In this document: piece by piece, positions 8,710 to 16,749 of the stretch
Layout: every line of letters begins with the position of its first letter
How positions within the stretch are numbered: position 1 is the first letter of the stretch
Source of the DNA: Fidelibacterota bacterium
GTDB lineage: Bacteria > Fidelibacterota > Marinisomatia > SCGC-AAA003-L08 > D37C17
Assembly: GCA_018671635.1 (NCBI GenBank)
Contig: JABHHG010000121.1
Coordinates: 1 to 19,334, forward strand
Length of the DNA: 19,334 nucleotides
Direction of reading: 5' to 3'
Program-made: the position numbers and the translations under genes
Notes under the pieces: generated by a model
The model's input: the letters and a program-made list of their open reading frames with translations, nothing else
What the model was told of the DNA's origin: nothing
The model's database searches: none

Positions 8710-10514
8710 AGTTTGCTCTCCAATTAATATTATGTTTTGCTTTACAGAGTCTTATTTATTGTCAATGTGATAATACCTTGTTAGCCGACCATAACAATGA
8801 TAATAACTTAGATATTTTAGATGTGATAAGTATGGTTGATTTAGTGATGATAAATGATTATTTTACAGAAGATGAATTGGAATTGACTGATATTAATCAA
8901 GATGGCATTATTGATATTTTGGATATTATTAAATTAGTGAATAAAATTTTGTGGCCCCAGCCTGATTCAGTTTCTATCATCAATATTGAATCTAATTTGG
9001 TAAATGTGAATATTGAATGGGAAGTTTCAAACTCCCCCAATTATCATATATATAGAGTATATTACTCATCTCAAGACTCGTTAGAGAATAGAGAACTACT
9101 ACATGAATTGTGGGATATCAATATTACTCAAATTGAAATTTCAGGCTTAAGTCTCTATAATGATAAATGGTTTTGGGTAGATGTGGTTGATTATTGGGGG
9201 TGTAGTGCAGAGAGCCCATCATATAAAGTTGAGAACATTGAAAAGACATATGAATTGGATGAGACAGGGAATATAGTTTATTCAGAAATGGCTATTGAAG
9301 ATTTTGAGCCTTCAACTGAATGCATTGCATGTCATGGAACTCATGTTGAAGAATGGTCAAAGTCACGGCACGGTCATGCAATGAAAGATCCTCTATTCTT
9401 TAGTCAATGGAATTTAGAACAATTAAATCATCCTGAAATAGGTGAACGATTTTGTGTTCAGTGTCATAGCCCTGCAGCTTTTGTGACAGGTTTGGATTTA
9501 TCCGGGTATGAAACAGCACATGATTTTCAAGCCTCCTCACTCCCTGCTGTAGTTAAGGAGGGTGTATCTTGCACAGTTTGCCACACTTCAACAGCATTAT
9601 CTTCTACCTATTTTGCTACAGATGACTTATCTCCACACGCAGAGTATCATCTTTATCCAGGAGAAGGAGTATATTTTGGTTCAATCGAAGATCCTAATCC
9701 ATCTCCATATCATGAAACGATATATAGTCCTATCTTTGAGCGCTCTGAATCATGCTTACCTTGTCATGATTTCGTTATGAGAGATGTAGAGGCAGAGATA
9801 ACTTTTACTGAATGGAATAGAATTCCTGCATTTGCAATGTCAGGTTTAGGTTCATGTCAAGATTGTCATATGCCTGAAAAGGAGAATGGAAATCATGACC
9901 ATTCTTTTATTGGAGTAGATTTAGATTTAAGCTATCCAATTGGTGAAGCACCTCAACATGATGCTGTGCAGTCAATGCTAGAATCTGCAGTAGAAATAGA
10001 ATTTGGTGCACCTGGTTACAGTTTAGCATCTTATATTTCAACCGGAGAAACTTTAACTATACCCATAACTATTACTAGCTTGACTGGTCATAATTTCCCA
10101 TCGGGTACATCTTTCTCTAGAGAAGCTTGGATAGAGTCTGTTATCTCTCATGATAATGATATTATTTTCTCTTCTGGAAAAATTGAATCTAATACAAGTC
10201 TATTAGATTTGAATGATGACAGTCTTCTGTTGTTCACATCATTTTTTTTAAATGAATCAGGTGATACAACTATGTCAATAACTGATACTTATGATATGAT
10301 TAATAAGACATTACCTGCACTAGGTGTACGTTATCATATCTATGAAGTTGATATACCAGATAATCTTTCTGGCTTAATTAATATTGATATTAGGTTACGA
10401 TTTAGAGCTTTAACCCCAATTCTATTAGCGGGTCAGCATGATGATCTATTACAGAATCAGCCAGTTTTTGATATGGCTACACTCAGTGCGCAAATACAGG
10501 TAATTGGAGATTAA
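8706..10514 (+). CDS. Exported pentaheme c-type cytochrome with N-terminal dockerin module
   Basis: A 602-aa exported cytochrome. A signal peptide (about 1-20, ending IYCQ) is followed directly by two dockerin-like repeats at residues 27-82 (ADHNNDNNLDILDV and TDINQDGIIDILDI), then a fibronectin-III-like beta domain (about 85-180). Five covalent heme sites follow: CIACH 206-210, CVQCH 250-254, CTVCH 289-293, CLPCH 350-354, CQDCHMP 384-390 (bases 9321-9875). Extra His residues (EEWSKSRHGH, HAEYH, NGNHDHS) are candidate axial ligands. The arrangement resembles the cytochrome c554 / multiheme electron-transfer families. The C-terminal third (about 430-600) is beta-rich with the GHNFPSG...SREAW segment seen in related multiheme proteins. 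No enzymatic residues are recognised, so I call it an electron carrier or surface redox protein. The start is the ATG in the ATGA overlap with the upstream gene. The substrate is unknown. Confidence 0.92.
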   Translation: MKFALQLILCFALQSLIYCQCDNTLLADHNNDNNLDILDVISMVDLVMINDYFTEDELELTDINQDGIIDILDIIKLVNKILWPQPDSVSIINIESNLVNVNIEWEVSNSPNYHIYRVYYSSQDSLENRELLHELWDINITQIEISGLSLYNDKWFWVDVVDYWGCSAESPSYKVENIEKTYELDETGNIVYSEMAIEDFEPSTECIACHGTHVEEWSKSRHGHAMKDPLFFSQWNLEQLNHPEIGERFCVQCHSPAAFVTGLDLSGYETAHDFQASSLPAVVKEGVSCTVCHTSTALSSTYFATDDLSPHAEYHLYPGEGVYFGSIEDPNPSPYHETIYSPIFERSESCLPCHDFVMRDVEAEITFTEWNRIPAFAMSGLGSCQDCHMPEKENGNHDHSFIGVDLDLSYPIGEAPQHDAVQSMLESAVEIEFGAPGYSLASYISTGETLTIPITITSLTGHNFPSGTSFSREAWIESVISHDNDIIFSSGKIESNTSLLDLNDDSLLLFTSFFLNESGDTTMSITDTYDMINKTLPALGVRYHIYEVDIPDNLSGLINIDIRLRFRALTPILLAGQHDDLLQNQPVFDMATLSAQIQVIGD

Positions 10515-10515
10515 A

Positions 10516-12621
10516 TTGAAATTATTACCAATCATTATGACTTTTTCAATTTTATTTTCTCGAGATTTAGATGTGCAATTTATCTCGGAAGATATGTGGC
10601 TTATGGGGGTGCCTGTTGCAGGAGGTGAAGCCTTCGATAATGGCACCATGTATGGTATGGGACTTTATGGTACTTCTACAATTCATCCATTTGATGCAGT
10701 TGATGTAGATATACGATTATCCTCAGATCCAGATAGTATATCTTTAGCATATGTATTTTCTGCATCAAATTTAGGTGAGCCAATGGGCTTAGGCACTTTC
10801 CCCGGATCAGCATGGGATGTGAGTAATCATGAGAGTCCTCGAAGATTAAATATATGTTTTTTTGAAACTATAAATGGTGATTTAGAGTGGAATCCAACTA
10901 CTGTTTCGGGTATGGATTTAGAATATTTACTCATTATGAATACAGATTATGATTCCACTGGTGAATATTATTCAGAAATTGATATTACTTATTCAGATGT
11001 CCAATATTTTTCATGGTTGAGAAAACGAGCCGGTGAAACATGGTTCTCGTCTGAACCGGCTATACTTGAATATAGAAACTATTGGGAATTTTCTAATTTT
11101 GATATTGTGGCAACTGATAATACAATCACATTAGAATGGGAACATGAAAATCCACAAATTGAATATGACCATATTACCCATTATGAAGTTAAAATGAGGA
11201 TAGATGGCGATGATATTTGGACGGCTCAGACTATACCTGTAGAAAACCACCAATATGAGTTCACTGACCTTACTAATGGAATTAATATTGAGTGTCAGGT
11301 TTTAGGTATCAATACTAATACTGGAAGTATTGAGATGGAATCAGATATTATTATTTCTACACCCATGCCTATAATGTTTAGTACAGAATTACTTTCACAA
11401 TGGGATGGAGCTGATAATCCATTAGTAGGTGCTTCAAAATACAATGATGTTTGGGGCTATACTGATCCTAACGGTGGAGAATTTGCTTTGATTGGACAGT
11501 GGAATGGTACTTCAATTGTAGACATCTCTAATAATTCTGAAAGTCCAGAGTTAGTTACATTCATTCCGGGAAGTTATTCTTCACATCGTGATATTAAATC
11601 TTACGGACAATATATTTATATTGGTACTGAAGCTAATCGCGCAGACCCATATAATGAAGATTTTAATATTATTGAACAAGGTATTCAGGTAGTAGATATG
11701 ACAAACCCTTTTAATCCCCAATTAGTAAATGAGTGGGAAGGAGTTGTTCAATCCCATAATATAATGAGTGAAGATGATCCATACTTATATGTGATTGGTT
11801 CTAATGAAGATGAGGATGCATGGGGTGCAGCCGATTTAATAATTTTAGATTTATCTGATCCTGTATACCCAGTCAAGGTGGGTGAATGGAATGGGGACTA
11901 TCTTCATGATGTATGCTTAGATGGAGATATCCTATATGGAATGGCGATATATACTGATTCTATTCATGCCATTGATGTTTCAGACAAATCAAACCCTGAA
12001 TTAATAGTTTCTTGGGGTGGAATACCAAGTTCACATGCATGTTGGGTATCAGATGACGGACAGACTCTTTTTTCTGCATCTGAAACTTCATATGGACATG
12101 TTCTATCTTGGGATGTAAGTAATTTATTTAATATTAATTTATTAGATGAGTGGTATCCTGAATTAGGTGAAGAGTGGTCTGTTCACAATATTTTTTATAA
12201 AAATGGATTTATTTTTGCCAGTCATTATGCATTCGGTTTGCAGATTCTAGATGTGAGAGATCCATATGAAATGCAGACTGCAGGGTTCTACGATACCTAT
12301 CCATATAGTGGAGCAGGCCTTTTTGATGGGGCATGGGGGGCATACCCTTATTTTGAATCAAATAGAATTATTGTTTCTGATCGTTCCCTAGGGCTATTTG
12401 TAGTTGAATTTACTGAAGAGGATTGGACTATTCCATTCCAAATGGGAGATATCAATACGGATGGTATGGTTGATATTTTAGATATTGTAATGATTATTGG
12501 ATACATTATAGATGGAAATAATTTTGATGGGTCACAAGAATTTGTAGCGGATATGAATATGGATGGGATTATCAATATTTTGGATATCATGAATATAGTT
12601 TATTTCATATTAAATAGATAG
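10516..12621 (+). CDS. Choice-of-anchor-B (LVIVD-type) propeller with FnIII-like domain and C-terminal dockerin
   Basis: I choose the TTG at 10516, one base after the cytochrome stop, because GGAG at 10506-10509 lies 6 bases before it and the product begins MKLLPIIMTFSILFS, a clean signal peptide. The TTG at 10504 would use no ribosome site. The product is 701 aa. An N-terminal beta domain (about 20-185) is followed by a fibronectin-III-like domain (about 192-285). Next comes a propeller (about 288-640) with repeated VDIS / VVDMTNP / ILDLSDPVYP / ILDVRDP strands typical of LVIVD and choice-of-anchor-B proteins. Blade-start His residues appear at H357 (SHRD), H414 (SHN), H464 (LHD), H507 (SHA) and H557 (VHN). 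The dockerin (12445-12618) has GDINTDGMVDILDIV and ADMNMDGIINILDIM. It is a paralogue of the next gene. Probably a surface protein; ligand unknown. Confidence 0.88.
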   Translation: MKLLPIIMTFSILFSRDLDVQFISEDMWLMGVPVAGGEAFDNGTMYGMGLYGTSTIHPFDAVDVDIRLSSDPDSISLAYVFSASNLGEPMGLGTFPGSAWDVSNHESPRRLNICFFETINGDLEWNPTTVSGMDLEYLLIMNTDYDSTGEYYSEIDITYSDVQYFSWLRKRAGETWFSSEPAILEYRNYWEFSNFDIVATDNTITLEWEHENPQIEYDHITHYEVKMRIDGDDIWTAQTIPVENHQYEFTDLTNGINIECQVLGINTNTGSIEMESDIIISTPMPIMFSTELLSQWDGADNPLVGASKYNDVWGYTDPNGGEFALIGQWNGTSIVDISNNSESPELVTFIPGSYSSHRDIKSYGQYIYIGTEANRADPYNEDFNIIEQGIQVVDMTNPFNPQLVNEWEGVVQSHNIMSEDDPYLYVIGSNEDEDAWGAADLIILDLSDPVYPVKVGEWNGDYLHDVCLDGDILYGMAIYTDSIHAIDVSDKSNPELIVSWGGIPSSHACWVSDDGQTLFSASETSYGHVLSWDVSNLFNINLLDEWYPELGEEWSVHNIFYKNGFIFASHYAFGLQILDVRDPYEMQTAGFYDTYPYSGAGLFDGAWGAYPYFESNRIIVSDRSLGLFVVEFTEEDWTIPFQMGDINTDGMVDILDIVMIIGYIIDGNNFDGSQEFVADMNMDGIINILDIMNIVYFILNR

Positions 12622-12633
12622 TTTGGAGTTTTG

Positions 12634-14706
12634 ATGAAAAAGATTTTATTAGTTATATTGTTAAGTGTTGGGTTTTCAGATGCAGTTAATGTTCAATTGT
12701 TAAGTTTTTTATCTTATGATGAAGATACATCAGATATTACTGGATTTGCTCAAGATGGAAGAGAATTCGCAGTAATGGGCCTTGCGAATGGAGTTACCTT
12801 TGTAGATGTGACTGACCCCTATAATCCTTTTGAAGTGGGATATATACCTGGCTCTAATAGTATCTGGAGAGATTTAAAATATTGGAATGAACATGTATAT
12901 ATTGGAACTGAAGCAGATGATGGTATAAAAGTTGTTGATGTATCTAATCTTGATAATCCTATTTTAGTGAATACTATTACAGATGTGGATAATAGTCATA
13001 ATATCCATATTGATTCAGATGGCTTTCTATATATTGTTGGAGCAGATACTTATGATATATGGATATATGACCTTTCTAACCCTGCACAACCAGAACTAGT
13101 AGGGACATGGTTAGGTGAATATCTTCATGATATTGAGGTGTATAATAATAAGCTCTATGGGGCTGCCATATATTCTGGATTTTTTTATATTATTGATGTA
13201 AGTAATAAATCAAACCCTCAGACTTTAGCTTCATTTGATACTGGCGGGGGATATGTAAGTACTCATGATTGCGCCATAACGGCTGATGGACAATATTTGA
13301 TTACAGCAGATGAAACCATGGGTGGATATATAAAGATTTTTGATATTTCTGATTACAATAATATAAATTATATTAGTTCGTACTCTACACCTGAAAATGA
13401 GACACATACTTCTCATAATGTATATATTCAAGAGAGTACAGGCTTAATGATTATCTCATATTATGCAGATGGAACTAGGTTTGTCGATATTTCTAATCCT
13501 TATAATCCAGTCGAAGTAGGTTATTATGATACTACTGAATTAGGAGAATTGTATTCTGGTAATTGGGGAACCTATGTGGATCTTCCTAGTGGTAATATTG
13601 TATCCAGTGATATTGAACAGGGATTATTTGTACTGAAATTTGGAGGTTTATCCATTGAGCATACCCCTATAGCAGATACTAATGGCGATGGTCCGATTAC
13701 TGTTTCTACCACGGTTACATCAATGACTTCCATCATTGAAGATGTGACCCTTTATGTGAATATGGACAATGAGTGGTTTAGTATGAATATGATGCCTAGC
13801 ATTGATGATACATTTAACGCTGAAATTAATAGTGAGAACCATGCATCAGTGATTCGTTATTACATTATTGCAGATGATGATGATGGGAATAATGCCCGAT
13901 ATCCCATTGATGGTAATTTAATGTTTGTATTGGGTGAATTAGATGTGAGTGCTGAGTTTGACTTTGAGTCAAGTTCGCAGCAATGGACTGCAGGAAGTCC
14001 TTCAGATAATGCTTCTGCAGGTTTATGGGAATGGGGCAATCCAAATGGTACAAACGACCAGTATGGTTTGGTACAGCCTGAGGATGACCATACTGAAAAT
14101 GGGACACAATGTTTTGTAACAGGAAACGGCAGTAGCTCAATCGGATCAGACGATGTTGATAATGGTAAAACTACATTATTATCACCTATTATTGATTTAT
14201 CTAATATGGATGATGCATTACTTTCATATTGGAAATGGTATGCGAATGATGGGGGAGATAATCCTGGGAATGACCATTGGTATGTGGATGTGAGTAATGA
14301 TGGGGGTAGTACATGGACAGAATTAGAAAATACATCATCATCTTGGCGTGAGTGGCAACAAAAACGTATTCTACTTTCTGAATATACATTATTGTCAAAT
14401 GTCATGCAATTTAGATTTATTGCAGAAGATATACAGTATAATGGTGATAATGGCAGTGGAGGTTCTATTGTAGAAGCGGCCATAGACGATGTACTTATTC
14501 AATCAATTTATTATAGTGAATGCACAAATAACGGTGATGTGAATAATGATGGTGGGGTGAATGTGTTAGATATTGTGAATACGGTAAATGCTATTTTAGA
14601 TGAAACCCTCATGACCGATGAATTAAATTGTGCTGCAGATCTTAATCAAGATTTAGTGGTCAATATATTAGATATCGTCATCATGGTGAATATGATACTG
14701 GATTAA
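12634..14706 (+). CDS. Choice-of-anchor-B propeller with jelly-roll (MAM-like) domain and C-terminal dockerin
   Basis: An exported 690-aa protein. The ATG at 12634 is chosen because GGAG at 12625-12628 is 5 bases before it; a TTG at 12631 would be only 2 bases from the site. Signal peptide MKKILLVILLSVGFSDA. Residues about 20-338 form a choice-of-anchor-B/LVIVD propeller with VDVTDPYNP, VVDVSNLDNP, IYDLSNPAQP, IIDVSNKSNP and VDISNPYNP strands, and blade-start motifs WRD, SHN (H122), LHD (H165), THD (H211) and SHN (H261). A beta-sandwich (about 340-435) follows. A jelly-roll domain (about 436-630, WEWGNPNG..., LLSPIIDLS, WYVDVSNDGGSTWTEL, AAIDDVLI) is of the MAM/immune-inhibitor-A type often found on secreted FCB-group proteins. 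The dockerin (14533-14703) has GDVNNDGGVNVLDIV and ADLNQDLVVNILDIV, with Cys residues flanking. It is 12 bases after its paralogue. The ligand is unknown. Confidence 0.9.
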   Translation: MKKILLVILLSVGFSDAVNVQLLSFLSYDEDTSDITGFAQDGREFAVMGLANGVTFVDVTDPYNPFEVGYIPGSNSIWRDLKYWNEHVYIGTEADDGIKVVDVSNLDNPILVNTITDVDNSHNIHIDSDGFLYIVGADTYDIWIYDLSNPAQPELVGTWLGEYLHDIEVYNNKLYGAAIYSGFFYIIDVSNKSNPQTLASFDTGGGYVSTHDCAITADGQYLITADETMGGYIKIFDISDYNNINYISSYSTPENETHTSHNVYIQESTGLMIISYYADGTRFVDISNPYNPVEVGYYDTTELGELYSGNWGTYVDLPSGNIVSSDIEQGLFVLKFGGLSIEHTPIADTNGDGPITVSTTVTSMTSIIEDVTLYVNMDNEWFSMNMMPSIDDTFNAEINSENHASVIRYYIIADDDDGNNARYPIDGNLMFVLGELDVSAEFDFESSSQQWTAGSPSDNASAGLWEWGNPNGTNDQYGLVQPEDDHTENGTQCFVTGNGSSSIGSDDVDNGKTTLLSPIIDLSNMDDALLSYWKWYANDGGDNPGNDHWYVDVSNDGGSTWTELENTSSSWREWQQKRILLSEYTLLSNVMQFRFIAEDIQYNGDNGSGGSIVEAAIDDVLIQSIYYSECTNNGDVNNDGGVNVLDIVNTVNAILDETLMTDELNCAADLNQDLVVNILDIVIMVNMILD

Positions 14707-14709
14707 TCC

Positions 14710-16644
14710 ATGTTTTTGTGGTTATTCATATTTATTACGTCCATTTGGGCAATTGATTTTGACTTTAATTTGGATACTGAAATAATAGTTGAGATGAATG
14801 GCCAACCACTGACAAATCCTTTTTCAGGTGGGTTAAACCAACCCAAAGTTCAGTGGATTGACTGGGATGTTGATGGTGATTCTGACCTATTCATTATGGA
14901 TGCTGATGGTCACATTCGTTATTACCAAAATGAGTCTGAAAACAATGAATTCACCTTTATATTAATAACCACTCAATTTTATGGAATTTCTTCGGGAGGA
15001 TGGTTTTTCTTCGGAGACTTTAATAATGATACCTTCCTAGATTTGGTTGTGCAAGACACAGAAATCCTAAATAATGCACGATACTATCAGTTTGAAGGTG
15101 AATCATTTGCTTCTGTAGGACGTGTTCCACTTGCTGATAATAATGGGTATATTGAATCTGACCCCGTGATGACACCTACCTTTGCAGATATTGATGATGA
15201 TGGTGATTTAGACTTTTTTACCGGCAATGTGATTGGAACCGTCTCTTATTACGAGAATGTAGGCTTTCAAGATGGAATCCCTCATTATGAATTTTTGACC
15301 AATATGTGGCAGGATATTTCAATTATTGGTCCTAGCCTTCAGCGACACGGCGCCTCTGCCATTAATTTTATAGACTTAGATGGAGATGGCGATTTTGATT
15401 TAAGCTGGGGTGATTACTATCAACAGAGTTTGTATATTGTATGGAATGTAGGGTCAGCTCAATCTCCATTGATGGACATCGTTAACATTACTTCTCAATA
15501 TCCTATAAATGATCCCATTTTTTCAGCGGGACAGAATATGCCAACCTTCACAGATATTGATTTAGATGGTGATCCGGATTTATTTCTCAGTGTTCTTTCA
15601 GGTGCATATGGATCTCAGACAGTAAATAATTTTATTTTCTATGAAAACTTAGGCTCTGCGGTTAGCCCATATTTTGAATATAGAACCCATAATTTTCTTC
15701 AAGGCATTGACCTTCTCACATATACATCCCCAGCATTTTATGATATTGATAATGACGGCGATTTGGATATGTTTATGGGCACCAAAAGTGATCCCAGTCA
15801 GCCATCATGGTCAGGGAAAGTCCATTTTTTTTTAAATGTCGGCACGGCGACTCAACCTCATTTTCAATTGCAAACAGAAAATTTATTTCAAGGGATTGCG
15901 GGTTATAATTTGGCGCCAGCCTTTGGTGATGTGGATGGTGATGGTGAGGTAGATGCTATAATTGGCGATTCAAATGGATACCTCCATTATTTTAAAGGGG
16001 AGGGTGACTTACAGTTTATTAATATGGGATTGGTGGAAAATGTAGATTTATCTGGAAATAGTGACCCCATCTTAATGGATGCTGATGGGGATGGAGATTT
16101 AGAATTATTGGTGGGTGAACTGAATGGCAATGTGAATTTTTATGAGTATATGGAGGGACAATTTATTATTAATGAAAACATCAATTTTCCCGATGTAGAA
16201 ATTATGTACACCACCCTTGATCATTTTGATATTGATAATGATGGAGATAGTGAAATTATTATGGGTTCATGGCAAAATGGAATTTCTATCTTTGATTCAC
16301 AAAATGGAGGATGGTCGTTAATTAATATGAATATACCATTTACATCATTACGCTCATCTCCTGCAATTACCGATATTAACAGTGATGGTGTATTAGACTT
16401 ATTTGTGGGAAATCCTTCGGGTGGATTATATTATTTAGAAGAAATTTCAAATAGTTTTTGTAACCCTGGTGATGTGGATGATGATGGTGTTTTTAATATT
16501 TTAGATATTGTCCAAATTGTAAATATTATTCTTGGTCAAATTGTTCCAGATTCCATTGTACTATGTGCTGCGGATGTGAATGAAGATGGCATTGTTGATA
16601 TTTTAGACATTGTCTCATTGGTTAACTGGATTATGAGTGATTAA
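14710..16644 (+). CDS. FG-GAP/VCBS-type calcium propeller with C-terminal dockerin
   Basis: An exported 644-aa protein with signal peptide MFLWLFIFITSIWA. It carries ten calcium-loop motifs of the D-x-D-x-D-G-D-x-D type at residues about 51-59, 103-111, 160-168, 222-230, 282-290, 345-353, 407-415, 457-465, 507-514 and 555-563. Examples are DIDDDGDLD, DLDGDGDFD and DVDGDGEVD, each followed by a short F/I-G-x strand. These are characteristic of the FG-GAP / VCBS repeats that build integrin-alpha-like propellers. The C-terminus (16468-16641) has two dockerin-like repeats, GDVDDDGVFNILDIV and ADVNEDGIVDILDIV, bracketed by Cys584 and Cys619. The ATG lies 3 bases after the upstream stop with only a weak ribosome site, suggesting coupled translation. 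It is the last gene of the dockerin cluster and is followed by a strong terminator. Likely a surface adhesion or scaffold part; this is inference. Confidence 0.9.
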   Translation: MFLWLFIFITSIWAIDFDFNLDTEIIVEMNGQPLTNPFSGGLNQPKVQWIDWDVDGDSDLFIMDADGHIRYYQNESENNEFTFILITTQFYGISSGGWFFFGDFNNDTFLDLVVQDTEILNNARYYQFEGESFASVGRVPLADNNGYIESDPVMTPTFADIDDDGDLDFFTGNVIGTVSYYENVGFQDGIPHYEFLTNMWQDISIIGPSLQRHGASAINFIDLDGDGDFDLSWGDYYQQSLYIVWNVGSAQSPLMDIVNITSQYPINDPIFSAGQNMPTFTDIDLDGDPDLFLSVLSGAYGSQTVNNFIFYENLGSAVSPYFEYRTHNFLQGIDLLTYTSPAFYDIDNDGDLDMFMGTKSDPSQPSWSGKVHFFLNVGTATQPHFQLQTENLFQGIAGYNLAPAFGDVDGDGEVDAIIGDSNGYLHYFKGEGDLQFINMGLVENVDLSGNSDPILMDADGDGDLELLVGELNGNVNFYEYMEGQFIINENINFPDVEIMYTTLDHFDIDNDGDSEIIMGSWQNGISIFDSQNGGWSLINMNIPFTSLRSSPAITDINSDGVLDLFVGNPSGGLYYLEEISNSFCNPGDVDDDGVFNILDIVQIVNIILGQIVPDSIVLCAADVNEDGIVDILDIVSLVNWIMSD

Positions 16645-16739
16645 ACACGAAGCGCTCGAAGAAAAAAATTGGGTTTTAGGAATATGGTAATAGGTTTTGT
16701 TTTTACCACAGAGGGACTGAGATTTAGTTGTTCTACAAT

Positions 16740-16749
16740 CCCCTAGGGG
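16740..16749. repeat. 10-bp perfect palindrome CCCCTAGGGG
   Basis: A self-complementary CCCCTAGGGG lies just before, and shares its last two bases with, the terminator stem. With no loop it cannot form a stable simple hairpin alone. It may extend the GC-rich base of the terminator or be a protein-binding site, and chance is also possible. The rest of the 16645-16841 gap holds nothing else I can support. Confidence 0.4.

Noticed and set aside
8706..8770. Lipoprotein signal in the pentaheme cytochrome (LIYC)
   Set aside because: Tyr directly before the Cys does not fit the lipobox, which needs a small residue there; an ordinary signal peptide is more likely.
9562..9780. 72-residue + strand frame inside the cytochrome gene
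   Set aside because: It overlaps the heme-binding region in another frame, where CXXCH motifs show the true frame; it has no features of its own.
13860..14483. 207-residue reading frame on the minus strand
   Set aside because: It is antisense to the jelly-roll part of the second choice-of-anchor-B gene and is rich in Ser/Pro/His as expected for the reverse of Asp/Gly/Asn-rich coding sequence; no ribosome site or domain.
8545..16641. CRISPR-like or intergenic DNA repeats
   Set aside because: The recurring GATATTTTAGATATTG strings are within coding sequence and encode the dockerin calcium loops; spacing is irregular and there are no cas genes.
7309..16644. Type IX secretion C-terminal sorting domains on the cluster proteins
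   Set aside because: Each C-terminus (other than the cytochrome's) ends directly after the second dockerin repeat, and no conserved beta-sandwich sorting tail is present.
16704..16722. TTACCACAGAGGGACTGAG resembling an ACCACAGAGG-type intergenic repeat of environmental bacteria
   Set aside because: Only one partial copy is present, with no inverted arms or flanking repeats, so it cannot be told from chance.
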